Shown here: one piece after another, positions 16,785 through 25,211 of the stretch
Layout: every line of letters begins with the position of its first letter
Numbering within the stretch: position 1 is the first letter of the stretch
The notes under the pieces: model-generated
Seen by the model: the letters and a program-made list of their open reading frames with translations, nothing else
Told to the model about the DNA's origin: nothing
Databases searched by the model: none
Assembly (NCBI RefSeq): GCF_000275825.1
Contig: NZ_JH719942.1
Span: 3,699,298-3,763,297 of the forward strand
Direction: 5' to 3'
Source of the DNA: Saprospira grandis DSM 2844
GTDB taxonomy: Bacteria > Bacteroidota > Bacteroidia > Chitinophagales > Saprospiraceae
DNA length: 64,000 nucleotides
Position numbers and translations under genes: made by a program

Positions 16785-17675
16785 TTAAAGGCAGTCTGGG
16801 TTGATTCCCAGCACATACTTTTTAACAACTTCAATCTCTGCTGCCGCCTCGGCCCCTAAGAATCCATGGATGTCTTGATCCTTAATGTACTTTTTGTACT
16901 GATTTGTGAACTCTTTAGCCAAAGGAATATAAGACCAATGCCATTTTTCTTCCTGATAACCATACGGACGACCCGCAGAATAGACCTGACAAAAGCCAAA
17001 TTCAGCAGCATGAGCCAGCAACCAAGCATACTCTTTTTCCCCCTGCCCCTTGAGCCAATAGGCTGGGTTAATGTTGTTTATGTCAATATCCGTCCCCCAA
17101 TGATGCCTCGAAGTACTCGGCATAGAGTTCCACTCCAAAATTTGTTCGGCCTTGGCTTTTTTTGGCGCATCCTGAGGAACAAATTTTCCATTTACTCTTT
17201 GCTCCCCCCGCCATTTTCGCTCCCAAATGGCTTTTTGTACATTAAATGGACGGGTAGCCGACATGATTTTTAACACAATCCCATCTTCCTTGGCCCGAGC
17301 TCGCATCTCCTTAAATTTGGCCATGGCCTCCTTCCGAATAAAGATTTTTCGATCTGGATAGACCAAATACTGACGCTCTATCCGCTCAAAACGTTGGTCG
17401 GTGGCCGGATTAAATTGGCCCATCAGGTATTCCTTGCTAATGATTTCCATAATTTTGGCGCGTTCTTCCGCATTAGCCTTGGGCGATATCCGCAACCCAC
17501 TGCTGTCCAATTGCTCCAAAAGGCTAAGGCTGTCTTGTTCTTCTTTTTCTGCACTGCTGTCTATGACAGACTGAATTAATTCTTGAGGCTGCTTGTCCTC
17601 TTCCGGACCAACCGGAGGACTACAGGCTACCAATAACCCAAACCCCCACAGTCCGCTAACTATTCTCTTTTTCAA
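16785..17675 (-). CDS. M15 family D-Ala-D-Ala carboxypeptidase-like lipoprotein
   Basis: This 296-residue protein has a lipoprotein signal (LVACSPP, Cys18) and an M15B/VanY-type domain in the second half. Zinc-site signatures are SRHHWGTDIDI (His and Asp) and EKWHWSY (Glu and His), with SATRPFNVQKAIWERK just before. It probably trims D-Ala from peptidoglycan stem peptides at the cell surface. The only usable start is a TTG at 17675, because an in-frame TAA lies three codons upstream. It begins 6 nt after the superoxide dismutase stop, suggesting translational coupling. Confidence 0.85.
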   Translation of the reverse strand: MKKRIVSGLWGFGLLVACSPPVGPEEDKQPQELIQSVIDSSAEKEEQDSLSLLEQLDSSGLRISPKANAEERAKIMEIISKEYLMGQFNPATDQRFERIERQYLVYPDRKIFIRKEAMAKFKEMRARAKEDGIVLKIMSATRPFNVQKAIWERKWRGEQRVNGKFVPQDAPKKAKAEQILEWNSMPSTSRHHWGTDIDINNINPAYWLKGQGEKEYAWLLAHAAEFGFCQVYSAGRPYGYQEEKWHWSYIPLAKEFTNQYKKYIKDQDIHGFLGAEAAAEIEVVKKYVLGINPDCL

Positions 17676-17681
17676 TCTCTC

Positions 17682-18452
17682 TTATTTAACGATGTTTGAC
17701 CAGTTTTGGCTCACTGCCGACCAGTTAATGATATTGAAAAAAGAGTTAATATACGCTTTTCGTTGGTTCTGATAGTTGAGGTAGTAAGCATGCTCCCAAA
17801 CATCTAAACCCAATATAGGCTGACCAGCCTGCTCTACAATTTTTCCCATCAAGGGGTTGTCTTGATTGGGCGTACTACAAATATATAGTTCTTTTTTGGC
17901 ATTTACCGCCAACCAAGCCCAGCCCGATCCAAATCGACTAGCCGCCGCCGCCTTAAATTCTTTGGCAAAGTTCTCAAAAGAACCAAAGGCCTGAGCCAAC
18001 GCTTGCCCAAATTCGCCCTCTGCAGTTCCTCCGCCTTCTGGGCTCATATTGGTCCAAAATAAACTGTGGTTGTAGTGCCCACCACCATTATTACGCAAAG
18101 CCGTATGCTCCTCCTTATCTTCCAAACGACCCAAAAGGTCCTCCAAATTATTGGCCTCTTTCTGCAAGGGATGCTCCGCCAATGCCGCATTCAATTTCTT
18201 TACATAACCCGCATGATGCTTGCCATGATGAATGTTCATGGTCTCCGTATCAATATGAGGCAAAAGGGCATCAGCCGCATAGGGCAAAGCCGGCAATACA
18301 AATTCAGCTAAACCCACAGCCGCCTCTTCTTTTTTGGGCTCGCCCTCTTTTTTTGGCCCCTCTTCCTGACAAGATTGCAAAAATAAGGGACTCAAACTAG
18401 CGCCCAAGGCCAAAGTGGCCGAACGCTTCAAAAATGTTCTTTTATTCATCAT
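17682..18452 (-). CDS. Fe/Mn superoxide dismutase with lipoprotein signal
   Basis: This 256-residue protein is an iron/manganese superoxide dismutase. Metal ligands appear as His in NIHHGKHHAGYV, His in GGHYNHSLFW, and Asp/His in LDVWEHAYYLNYQNQR. GSGWAWLAV and DNPLM are also typical. It converts superoxide to oxygen and hydrogen peroxide. Unusually it has an N-terminal export signal with a lipobox-like LQSC (Cys near residue 28) and a Lys/Glu-rich linker, so it is probably tethered outside the cytoplasm. The start may be either of two adjacent ATG codons. It is followed directly by the M15 peptidase gene. Confidence 0.93.
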   Translation of the reverse strand: MMNKRTFLKRSATLALGASLSPLFLQSCQEEGPKKEGEPKKEEAAVGLAEFVLPALPYAADALLPHIDTETMNIHHGKHHAGYVKKLNAALAEHPLQKEANNLEDLLGRLEDKEEHTALRNNGGGHYNHSLFWTNMSPEGGGTAEGEFGQALAQAFGSFENFAKEFKAAAASRFGSGWAWLAVNAKKELYICSTPNQDNPLMGKIVEQAGQPILGLDVWEHAYYLNYQNQRKAYINSFFNIINWSAVSQNWSNIVK

Positions 18453-18576
18453 TAGATAGAGTTGTTTTGGTTATATACATAATGTCTTTGGTCTAGCTAT
18501 GTTTATTTCTAGGCCTTAAGTTTCCGCTCTCATTATACAGGATATATCCGAAAAATTAAAGCCTTTAAGTTTTCTT

Positions 18577-18754
18577 TTTTTTGGGGCTGCCCCTCGCTTC
18601 GCTCGGGTCGGGCTGTGTCAGGGCTCGCAGGTCTGCTCGGCCCTTCGCAAAATTTCGCTACGCTCATTTTGCTCGGTCTGCGGCTTCGCCGCCCCCTTGT
18701 CCATCCCTCAGCCTGCGGCGGCTCCGCCGCCTGCTAGACCTAAAAAGCAACTAA
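18577..18754 (+). repeat. GC-rich palindromic element R7 (subtype B)
   Basis: It starts TTTTGGGGCTGCCCC, has the core AGGGCTCGCAGGTCTGCTC, and ends ATCCCTCAGCC plus a hairpin GGCGGC-TCC-GCCGCC. Its GGGGCT end faces the superoxide dismutase start. Confidence 0.82.
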
Positions 18755-18972
18755 AAAGCTAGCTCATGGCTATTAAATAATAAGCCCCGTTAGGGCTCTT
18801 AATTAACAATTGGGCCTAAAAAAAGGACCAAAACCAAAGTTTTGATCCTTTTGGACCAATGGCCTTAACCATCGGCCTATAGCTAATTGCCTTTAGCAGG
18901 AGCGAAGCGACTGGCCACAGCAAGGACTTTAGTCCGCAGCTCGACGACCAAAGGGAGTAACCGATGCGGCAG
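18755..18972. other. Non-coding stretch between R7 and R8
   Basis: No gene is seen. It holds small palindromes of the TT..AA class (around 18840-18880, with CCTTTTGG and GGCCTTAACCATCGGCC). Confidence 0.5.
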
Positions 18973-19112
18973 CAGAGGAGCGAAGCGACTGGCCTAGCGA
19001 TGCGGCGGGGTGGCCGTCAGGCCAGACCAAGCAGGCGAAGCCTGCGCAGGGCCGAGCAGACCTGCGAGCCCCAAAGCGTAGCGCCCGCAGCTTGCTGCGG
19101 GAGGCCCCAAAA
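18973..19112 (-). repeat. GC-rich palindromic element R8 (subtype C)
   Basis: In plus coordinates it runs through GGCCTAGCGATGCGG to GGGAGGCCCCAAAA. Its GGGGCC end lies about 20 nt from the rlmN stop codon. Confidence 0.8.
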
Positions 19113-19127
19113 CCCCTTTAAAAACAA

Positions 19128-20174
19128 CTACTTATTGGCCAATTGGCCGCAGGCGGCATCAATATCTTTTCCTCTAGAACGGCGGACAGTGCAAGGCACC
19201 CCTCTGCGGTTGAGGTATTCTGAAAAACGATCAATTTTTTCGGCAGCGGCCTTGCTTAAAGTGACGCCCTCCACGGGATTATACTCAATAATATTGACCT
19301 TCACCTTGGGCAATTGTTGGCAGAGCGCCAGTAATTTTTGGGCATCCTCTATGCTATCATTAAAATCCTTGAAGGCAATATACTCAAAGGTCAGTTTGCT
19401 GTCTTTGGTCTGCTCATAAAAATATTGTAGGGCCTCGATGAGCGTCTCTAGGTTGTTTTGCTCATTAATGGGCATAATCTCATTTCGCTTACTATCGTCG
19501 GCAGCATGTAGCGAGAGGGCCAGATTGGAGCGGATGCCATCATCGGCTAGGCGCTTAATCATTTTGGAGATGCCCGCCGTGCTAATGGTCAGGCGGCGAG
19601 GGGCCATATCTAGGGCCCAGGGCGCCGTGAGCAGCTCTATACTTTTAAGCACGGGCCGGTAGGCGAGTAGGGGTTCGCCCATGCCCATATAGACCACATT
19701 GGTGATGGGGTGGCCGTAGGTTTGCTCGCACTGGCGGTTGACCAAAAGGACCTGATCGTAAATTTCGGGAGCATCTAGATTGCGCAGGCGTTTCATTTTG
19801 CCCGTGGCGCAGAAACTACAGCTCAGGCTACAACCCACCTGAGAAGAAATACAGACCGTAAAACGGTTTTGGCTAGGGACAGGAATCAAGACCGATTCGA
19901 TGAGGTGGCCATCATGTAGACGAAAGCGATTTTTGATGGTGCCATCATTGGAGCGCTGCTCCATATCAAGGCTAATGGGGCGGATACAGAAATCTTCCTC
20001 TAGTTGTTCGCGCAATTTTTTAGAGAGGTTCGTCATTTCGGCAAAGCTGTGAGCGCCTTTTTTCCACAGCCATTCAAAAACTTGTTTAGCTCTAAATTTG
20101 GGAGCGCCTTTCGCTTTAAAGTAAGCGAGCAGGTCCTCCATTTCTAATAATCGAATATCTTGTTGTATGCCCAT
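19128..20174 (-). CDS. rlmN: 23S rRNA (adenine2503-C2)-methyltransferase RlmN
   Basis: This 348-residue radical SAM enzyme matches RlmN. The cluster-binding motif is CSLSCSFC (Cys115, Cys119, Cys122), preceded by the strand around RFTVCISSQVG. Further signatures are VVYMGMGEPL, SLHAADD, FEYIAFKDFNDS and the C-terminal PCTVRRSRGKDIDAACGQL, which holds the Cys used in the methyl transfer. It methylates 23S rRNA A2503, and in other bacteria also tRNA A37. The ATG at 20174 gives a normal N-terminus. Confidence 0.96.
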   Translation of the reverse strand: MGIQQDIRLLEMEDLLAYFKAKGAPKFRAKQVFEWLWKKGAHSFAEMTNLSKKLREQLEEDFCIRPISLDMEQRSNDGTIKNRFRLHDGHLIESVLIPVPSQNRFTVCISSQVGCSLSCSFCATGKMKRLRNLDAPEIYDQVLLVNRQCEQTYGHPITNVVYMGMGEPLLAYRPVLKSIELLTAPWALDMAPRRLTISTAGISKMIKRLADDGIRSNLALSLHAADDSKRNEIMPINEQNNLETLIEALQYFYEQTKDSKLTFEYIAFKDFNDSIEDAQKLLALCQQLPKVKVNIIEYNPVEGVTLSKAAAEKIDRFSEYLNRRGVPCTVRRSRGKDIDAACGQLANK

Positions 20175-20638
20175 TATATTAAATTTGAGGGCCAAAGGTA
20201 CGGATTATTCTTGGGGCAGACTAGCTTTTTAGTGATTAACTCTAGAGGAGAGATAAGAAGGCCGAAGCTTTTATTTGGCCTATTTGAAAAAAAAATGTTT
20301 TTCACAAATAGTTGATAAATAGATTTTTGTAATTTAGGACCTAGCTTGGCAGGAAAAACTTTCCCTAAGCTTGGAACTGAATCCCATCCGCCGCAGTTTG
20401 GCAATCGTAATTTATCGGGACCACCCCCAAAAAATTAATTATGCTTTATTTCTCCAACCTAATTCAGGATTGCGCCACAGCCTTAGCCGGACAAAGCCCA
20501 CGCTTTGCCCACTATCCCGCTATGCGCCATCTTCACCTAAGTTGGAAAAAACAGCAACCGCTCTAAGAGTAAGCCCCGGCGCTTGCTTAGGCAATCGCCA
20601 AAATATACAATCTTCTATATATTTAGCTTTTGTCTACG
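20175..20638. other. Intergenic region without a recognised gene
   Basis: A weak 100-codon frame begins at 20371 on plus but has no homologous feel, no start context and odd composition, so it is not called. No RNA family signature was recognised. Confidence 0.4.
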
Positions 20639-20697
20639 CAAGCGCCAAATTGACAGCCAAACGAACTGGTTAAATGTCAATTTGGCGCTTTCTTTTT
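20639..20697 (+). terminator. Strong hairpin with T-rich tail
   Basis: AGCGCCAAATTGAC and GTCAATTTGGCGCT form a 14-bp perfect stem with a loop of about 22 nt, followed by TCTTTTTTT. It has no called gene upstream on plus, which suggests an unrecognised short transcript between 20.2 and 20.6 kb. Confidence 0.6.
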
Positions 20698-20892
20698 TTG
20701 AGTTTTCTTTAACTTTTTTCTAAACGCCTAATAATAAGGAGCTTGAGGTCCAGCTAAAAAAAAATGAAACAACTGGCCTAGCTTTTGACTTTAGCGAGTT
20801 AACAAAAGTTCTTTTAAGCCCTTATACTTCCATAGCATTTTATGTAAAAGAAGTTTTAGACAAAATATTATTTCACCCAAAAGCTGAAAATT

Positions 20893-21084
20893 ATGAACAA
20901 GCAGCGTATTCTTCAAGCAGGAATCATTACCAAAACGAACAGCCTAGCACAGGCTGCTCCTGCTCTACAGCCTCATGCCGTAAGCCTTACCTTGGTCCTC
21001 GATCAGGGCAAGCAGCGGCAGCAGCCTTTTGGGCAAATGAATGCTCATTGGGCAAGCCAAGCCGTCAAAGGCCGTCAACGTTAA
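20893..21084 (+). CDS. Small hypothetical protein
   Basis: This 63-residue frame starts at an ATG and is followed by a good terminator. The product is basic and Gln/Ala-rich, with no membrane helix or known motif. The isolated position between two terminators argues for an independent transcript, but the coding nature is uncertain. Confidence 0.35.
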   Translation: MNKQRILQAGIITKTNSLAQAAPALQPHAVSLTLVLDQGKQRQQPFGQMNAHWASQAVKGRQR

Positions 21085-21114
21085 ATTTATTCTGTTTCTT
21101 AAGTAAGTATATTT

Positions 21115-21143
21115 GCTCTTGGCTTTGCCAAGGGCTTTTTTTT
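21115..21143 (+). terminator. Terminator after the 63-codon frame
   Basis: GCTCTTGGC and GCCAAGGGC form a stem closed by TTT and followed by eight T residues. Confidence 0.75.
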
Positions 21144-21202
21144 GGCCCCAAACCAGTCTGAGCATCCGCCTTTTTCAAGGAGTTTATTATATTTAGTAGG
21201 TG

Positions 21203-21328
21203 TTTTGGGGCCCGCGGCCAGCCTTGCTGGCCGCCGCTATGCTGCGGGGCTCACAGGTTTGTTCGGCCCTGCGCGGGCTTTGCCCGCTGGGTCTGGCGCT
21301 ATGCGCCACCCCTCCGCAGCGCTGGGCC
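21203..21328 (+). repeat. GC-rich palindromic element R9 (subtype A)
   Basis: It starts TTTTGGGGCCCGCGGCC and ends GCAGCGCTGGGCC. The inner hairpin (GGCCAGC-CTTG-CTGGCC) differs in sequence from R2 but not in form. Confidence 0.85.
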
Positions 21329-21371
21329 AATGCCCCCTTTTCCACCCTTGTTCTTCTTAAAATGGCTTTGC

Positions 21372-22367
21372 ATGAAACAGTTCTACCTATTTATATTTTT
21401 TTGGGGGCTTGGGCCTTGGCTCTATGGCCAAGATGTACATTTTAGTCAATTTGATCGAAGCTTTTGGACCGCCTCTCCAGCAGAAACGGGCGCCTTTGAT
21501 GGCCGCTACCGAGCCAATTTACAGCTCCGAGAACAATGGTCGGCAGTGCCGGTGGCCTACCAAAGTTTGGGCCTGGGTTGGGAGCAAAAAGAGGCTTTTG
21601 CGGGCTTTCATTGGGGCCTCTATCTCCAAGCCGATCAGGCTGGAGATTTGGGTATGGGCCAATCGTTCTTGCGTCTGAGCTTGGCCCGAACAGAAACCCT
21701 AAGTCCCAATTGGTCCATACATATAGGAGGTTATTTGGGCGGCGGCCAGCGCTTTCTCAATTATAAGGGCGCTAGCTTTGATGAGCAGTTTCAGGGCGAT
21801 CAGTTTGATCCCAGCTGGCCGCTGCAAGAACCTGCTTTAGCTACTGCCCAAAGCTTTTTATTTAGCGATCTAGGCGCTGGTTTGGCCCTAAATTATCGGG
21901 GCAAAAATTGGCAGCTGAAATGGGGGCTAGGATTGTTTCATCTCAATCAGCCTAAACAGAGCTTTTTGGGCGAAGACGACCGCTATTTGCCTATCCGACA
22001 ATTGCATTATATCCAATTAGCCTATGGCTGGGGCCAAAAATGGAAGGCCCAGACGGCCCTTCAGTTCCAAGAACAAGGGCCTTATCGGGAGTGGAGCAGT
22101 AGCCAGCTCTTTTTTTATGCCCTAGACCAACGCCCAGGCCGAGAACTCAGTCTGTATACTGGCCTCTCTTGGCGCTACCAAGATAGCTGGCAGCCCCGCC
22201 TAGGTATTCAATATCAAAATAATTGGGAGCTGGGTCTGAGCTATGATGTCAATTATTCCGCTTTTCAGCCAGCGACTTTGGGCCAAGGGGGCTTTGAGCT
22301 CTTATTTGTCTATATTTGGCGGCCCCTGCCCAAATTTCCTAGCAAAAAGAATTGTCCTATCTTGTAG
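21372..22367 (+). CDS. PorP/SprF family outer-membrane protein
   Basis: This 331-residue protein has a signal peptide ending near WLYGQ and then the hallmark start of the PorP/SprF family, DVHFSQFDRSFW. Repeated aromatic beta strands of an outer-membrane barrel follow, ending in GGFELLFVYIWRP and a short tail with CPIL. Members help secrete or anchor type IX-exported surface proteins and are often paired with a large adhesin. Here none is adjacent, although the giant adhesin at 46.4 kb is a candidate client. The ATG at 21372 is preferred over an upstream in-frame start within the repeat. Confidence 0.87.
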   Translation: MKQFYLFIFFWGLGPWLYGQDVHFSQFDRSFWTASPAETGAFDGRYRANLQLREQWSAVPVAYQSLGLGWEQKEAFAGFHWGLYLQADQAGDLGMGQSFLRLSLARTETLSPNWSIHIGGYLGGGQRFLNYKGASFDEQFQGDQFDPSWPLQEPALATAQSFLFSDLGAGLALNYRGKNWQLKWGLGLFHLNQPKQSFLGEDDRYLPIRQLHYIQLAYGWGQKWKAQTALQFQEQGPYREWSSSQLFFYALDQRPGRELSLYTGLSWRYQDSWQPRLGIQYQNNWELGLSYDVNYSAFQPATLGQGGFELLFVYIWRPLPKFPSKKNCPIL

Positions 22368-22385
22368 ACGGCCAAGCGCCATTTT

Positions 22386-22511
22386 GGCCCAGCGCTGCGC
22401 AGCCGTGGCCCAAAGGGCCAGACCAAGGAGCAAAGCGACGCAGGGCCGAGCAGACCTGCGAGCGGCGAAGCATAGCGGCGGCCAGCAAAGCTGGCCGCGG
22501 GCCCCAAAAAA
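22386..22511 (-). repeat. GC-rich palindromic element R10 (subtype A)
   Basis: In plus coordinates it runs from GGCCCAGCGCTGCGC to GGCCGCGGGCCCCAAAAAA. Its GGGGCCC end faces the start of the ChaN-like gene. Confidence 0.85.
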
Positions 22512-22546
22512 ACAGCTGAATTATTACCTATAAAAAAGAATCAATT

Positions 22547-23404
22547 ATGAAAACATTTTGGAGCCTGCTACTCCTACTTAGCCTAACGGTTGGGCAAACT
22601 ATGGCCCAAGAAAAAGAAGCCTACCAACTTTATGATAGCAAAGGCAAAAAACTGAAGTACAAAAAAATGCTTAAGAAATTGAGCAATTTGGATATGGTAT
22701 TTTTTGGCGAACTGCATAATAATACGATTAGCCATTGGTTGCAACTCGAGCTCAGCCGCGACCTTTACGCCCAAAGAGGAGAAGAGCTGGTGATGGGGGC
22801 CGAAATGTTTGAGGCCGATAATCAGGTGATTATAAATGAGTACTTTTTTGGCTACATTAGTAGCTCTAATTTTGAGAAAGAAATGCGCCTTTGGCCCAAT
22901 TACCGCACCGATTATAAACCATTAGTTGAGTTTGCCCGAGAAAATGGCCTGCGCTTCGCTTGCACCAATGTCCCCCGCCGATATGCCTCTATGGTGAGCC
23001 GACAAGGCCTAGACCAACTGGATAATCTGCCCGAATATTCTAAGGTCTTTTTTGCGCCCCTGCCCATTGAAACCAATATAGAGCTGGGCTGCTACCAAAA
23101 AATGCTCGATATGGCTGGTGGAGACGAAAGTTTTCCGCATGCCCAAATGCTAAAAGATGCTACTATGGCCCATTTTACGCTCTCTAACTGGAACGAAGGC
23201 GAGCTGTTTTTACACTTCAACGGAAGCTTCCACTCCGATTTCCATGAGGGAATCGTCTACTATATTAAAGAGGAAAAACCCGAAATTAAACTGGCCGTAA
23301 TTACTACCGTAGAACAAGAAGATATCTCGAAACTAGACCGAGAACACTACAAAAAAGCAGATTATATCCTTGTCGTGCCTAGCCGAATGACCAAAACTTA
23401 TTAG
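22547..23404 (+). CDS. ChaN-like (haem-binding uptake, Tiki superfamily) exported protein
   Basis: This 285-residue protein has a signal peptide (to about TMAQ, residue 20) and a ChaN/DUF399 domain. Signature stretches are DMVFFGELHNNTISH, MGAEMFEADNQ, WPNYRTDYKPLVEFARENGL and NGSFHSDFHEGIVYYI. The GE-H and late His residues correspond to conserved positions in the Tiki/EreA/ChaN superfamily. ChaN binds heme at the outer membrane, but metal-dependent protease relatives exist, so the exact activity is open. Confidence 0.85.
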   Translation: MKTFWSLLLLLSLTVGQTMAQEKEAYQLYDSKGKKLKYKKMLKKLSNLDMVFFGELHNNTISHWLQLELSRDLYAQRGEELVMGAEMFEADNQVIINEYFFGYISSSNFEKEMRLWPNYRTDYKPLVEFARENGLRFACTNVPRRYASMVSRQGLDQLDNLPEYSKVFFAPLPIETNIELGCYQKMLDMAGGDESFPHAQMLKDATMAHFTLSNWNEGELFLHFNGSFHSDFHEGIVYYIKEEKPEIKLAVITTVEQEDISKLDREHYKKADYILVVPSRMTKTY

Positions 23405-23472
23405 AAAAGCAGGGAAATAGCTGTTATCAGAGATATAAAGTAGGTGAAAAACTAAAAAAAATTAGTAAATGC

Positions 23473-23503
23473 TTGTTTAGGCAATAAAGATGCCTTATCT
23501 TTA
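23473..23503 (+). promoter_or_regulatory. Candidate Bacteroidota promoter
   Basis: TTG at 23473 and TATCTTTA at 23496 are separated by 20 nt, close to the TTG-N19/21-TAnnTTTG pattern of the primary sigma factor in this phylum. It lies 92 nt before the NUMOD4 gene. Confidence 0.35.
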
Positions 23504-23595
23504 AGTCAAGATAATTACAGAACAGCAAAGTTTTGTATTTAGCCTGAGTGCCTAACTCAGACAACTTATTCTTTTACTTAAATTCTCTTTGTCTA

Positions 23596-24267
23596 ATGGA
23601 TGCAAGTCAAAAAGTGACCACACTTCCTGGTGAAGTTTGGCAAAAAGTAGATTTTGGTCGCGCAACTCTACACTTCGAATACTATATCTCTAATATGGGC
23701 CGCATTAAGAGCTATCATAAACGCACCACTGGTGAGCGTTTATTGAAAGGCTCTGTAGACCATCGTGGTTTCCGTCGTTTGCATATTCGCTTGGCGGATA
23801 AAACCTATGGTGAGTTAGCGCTACATATTTTTATTGCTACTCATTTCTGCGAAAAGCCCTCTGATGAGTTTAATCATGCGGTGCATGTAGATTATGACCG
23901 TTCAAATAATAAATGGACCAATATTAAGTGGCTCAACCATGACGAATGGAGAGAGTACATGCAAAATAGTCCTAATTATAAGGATACTCGTAGCCGCAAG
24001 GAGCGCCACTACCGCATGAGCCCTGCCAAGGTGCGTTTGCTCAAAAGTGCTTCTAAGCGCAGCAAACTCAAAAAGAGAGAGTTGGCCGAGGCTTTTGCTA
24101 TTACGCCTATGCAAATCTATCGTATTGAGCGTGGCCTAAACTGGTCTCATGTTCATCCGACAGAAGAAGATTTGGCTGCGGCTAAGGATATTAGCCTAGA
24201 AGATTTGAAAGAGCGCGTGCTTCAGCTAGATACTGAAAAACAGCGCCGTCTAGCCGAGGAAGATTAG
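23596..24267 (+). CDS. NUMOD4/HNH-like protein with C-terminal helix-turn-helix
   Basis: This 223-residue protein opens with a NUMOD4-type segment (GEVWQKVDF, then YYISNMGRIKSY), common in homing-type HNH nucleases. An HNH-like strip follows (HVDYDRSNNKWTNIKWL), with His and two Asn at the expected spacing. The C-terminal half looks like an HTH (KRELAEAFAITPMQIYRIERG) plus a charged tail. It may be a stand-alone DNA-binding nuclease-derived regulator. The ATG at 23596 is preferred to the upstream frame start at 23548. No intron or intein is visible around it. Confidence 0.8.
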   Translation: MDASQKVTTLPGEVWQKVDFGRATLHFEYYISNMGRIKSYHKRTTGERLLKGSVDHRGFRRLHIRLADKTYGELALHIFIATHFCEKPSDEFNHAVHVDYDRSNNKWTNIKWLNHDEWREYMQNSPNYKDTRSRKERHYRMSPAKVRLLKSASKRSKLKKRELAEAFAITPMQIYRIERGLNWSHVHPTEEDLAAAKDISLEDLKERVLQLDTEKQRRLAEED

Positions 24268-24288
24268 GTTTTAGCCTACTTTTTAGCA

Positions 24289-24322
24289 AAAGAGCCCCTG
24301 AGTTTTCAGGGGCTCTTTTTTT
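24289..24322 (+). terminator. Terminator after the NUMOD4 gene
   Basis: AAAGAGCCCCTGA and TCAGGGGCTCTTT form a perfect hairpin with a T run. It also lies at the end of the convergent UbiA-like gene. Confidence 0.88.
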
Positions 24323-25211
24323 ATGGTAGCCAAGCCAAGGCGGCTAAGCCTAAGGCCATATAAATTTTGAGTAATAGACTGAGTTGGCGCCAATCTTCCT
24401 TAGTTTTTGCATTGATTAAGACAAAAATAAGCAAAAATAAAAGGGCTGTTAGCAATAAAAAATGGCCCCAAAAATAGCCTGAAAATAGCCCGAAATAAGG
24501 CCAAACTAAAGCTACTCCTGTACCCAAACTGCCCAAAAGAAGAAAAAAGAGCAAACTTTTTAGGGCCCAAGCAGGCAAATAATAGGCTAAGGTAAAGGTC
24601 CCTTGGGCTTGGTCGCCTGCTAGATCTTCTCGGTCTTTGGCTATTTCTCGAACCAAATTGCTGCCAAAGGCAAAAACCAAATAGGCCTCAAAAAAGGTTT
24701 TGGCCCAGCGGTTTTCTCGCAAATAGGGCAGGGCTTCTATATAATAGAGGCCCAAACTTGCCAAGACTAAAGCCGCCACCAATAAATTACCGAGCAAAGG
24801 CCAAGCCTTAAGATGAGCAGAATAGGCCCAAAGCAAAAAACTAATGCCCAGCAAAATGGGCAAAAGAAAGCTTGGAGAATAAATAGCGGCCAAACTTAAG
24901 GGCAATAGTTGTAGCCAAGCATAATGAACAAAGCCCCAAAAAATAGAAATTTCTTTTCCCAATGGCCCTTTTCGCTCATTCAAGCGGTCTATCTCCAAAT
25001 CATAATAATCGTTGATGAGGTAACCCGCAGCGGCCAAGCTAACCGTTGCCAAAGTATAAAGCAGATAAATGGACCAATTTTCTTCGCCTAAGGGGCGCAA
25101 AAGTAGGAGGTAAAACAAAGCTTGCCCAATCCACAACAAAAGTAGATTGGGCCAGCGAATAAGGCAAAAAAAAGCGCCAATTAGAGCTCCGTAATTTTTT
25201 CCTGCGGCCAT
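24321..25211 (-). CDS. UbiA family prenyltransferase
   Basis: This 296-residue polytopic protein has the two Asp-rich prenyl-diphosphate motifs of the UbiA family: NDYYDLEIDRLNE near residues 67-79 and KDREDLAGDQAQGTFTL in the second half. About eight to nine membrane helices are visible. It transfers a polyprenyl chain to an acceptor in the membrane. The Bacteroidota group looks like geranylgeranylglycerol-phosphate synthase-type or menaquinone enzymes, and the acceptor cannot be told. Its start overlaps the end of the KdsC-like gene by 31 nt, so the two are co-transcribed. Confidence 0.88.
   Translation of the reverse strand: MAAGKNYGALIGAFFCLIRWPNLLLLWIGQALFYLLLLRPLGEENWSIYLLYTLATVSLAAAGYLINDYYDLEIDRLNERKGPLGKEISIFWGFVHYAWLQLLPLSLAAIYSPSFLLPILLGISFLLWAYSAHLKAWPLLGNLLVAALVLASLGLYYIEALPYLRENRWAKTFFEAYLVFAFGSNLVREIAKDREDLAGDQAQGTFTLAYYLPAWALKSLLFFLLLGSLGTGVALVWPYFGLFSGYFWGHFLLLTALLFLLIFVLINAKTKEDWRQLSLLLKIYMALGLAALAWLP

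Noticed and set aside
18964-19419. 151-codon plus frame
   Set aside because: It consists of translated repeat R8 and the antisense of rlmN.
20371-20673. 100-codon plus frame as a gene
   Set aside because: Low-complexity basic product with no motif, and it runs into the hairpin at 20639-20697.
23596-24267. Homing endonuclease inside an intron or intein
   Set aside because: The NUMOD4/HNH-like gene stands alone between complete genes, with no split host gene visible.
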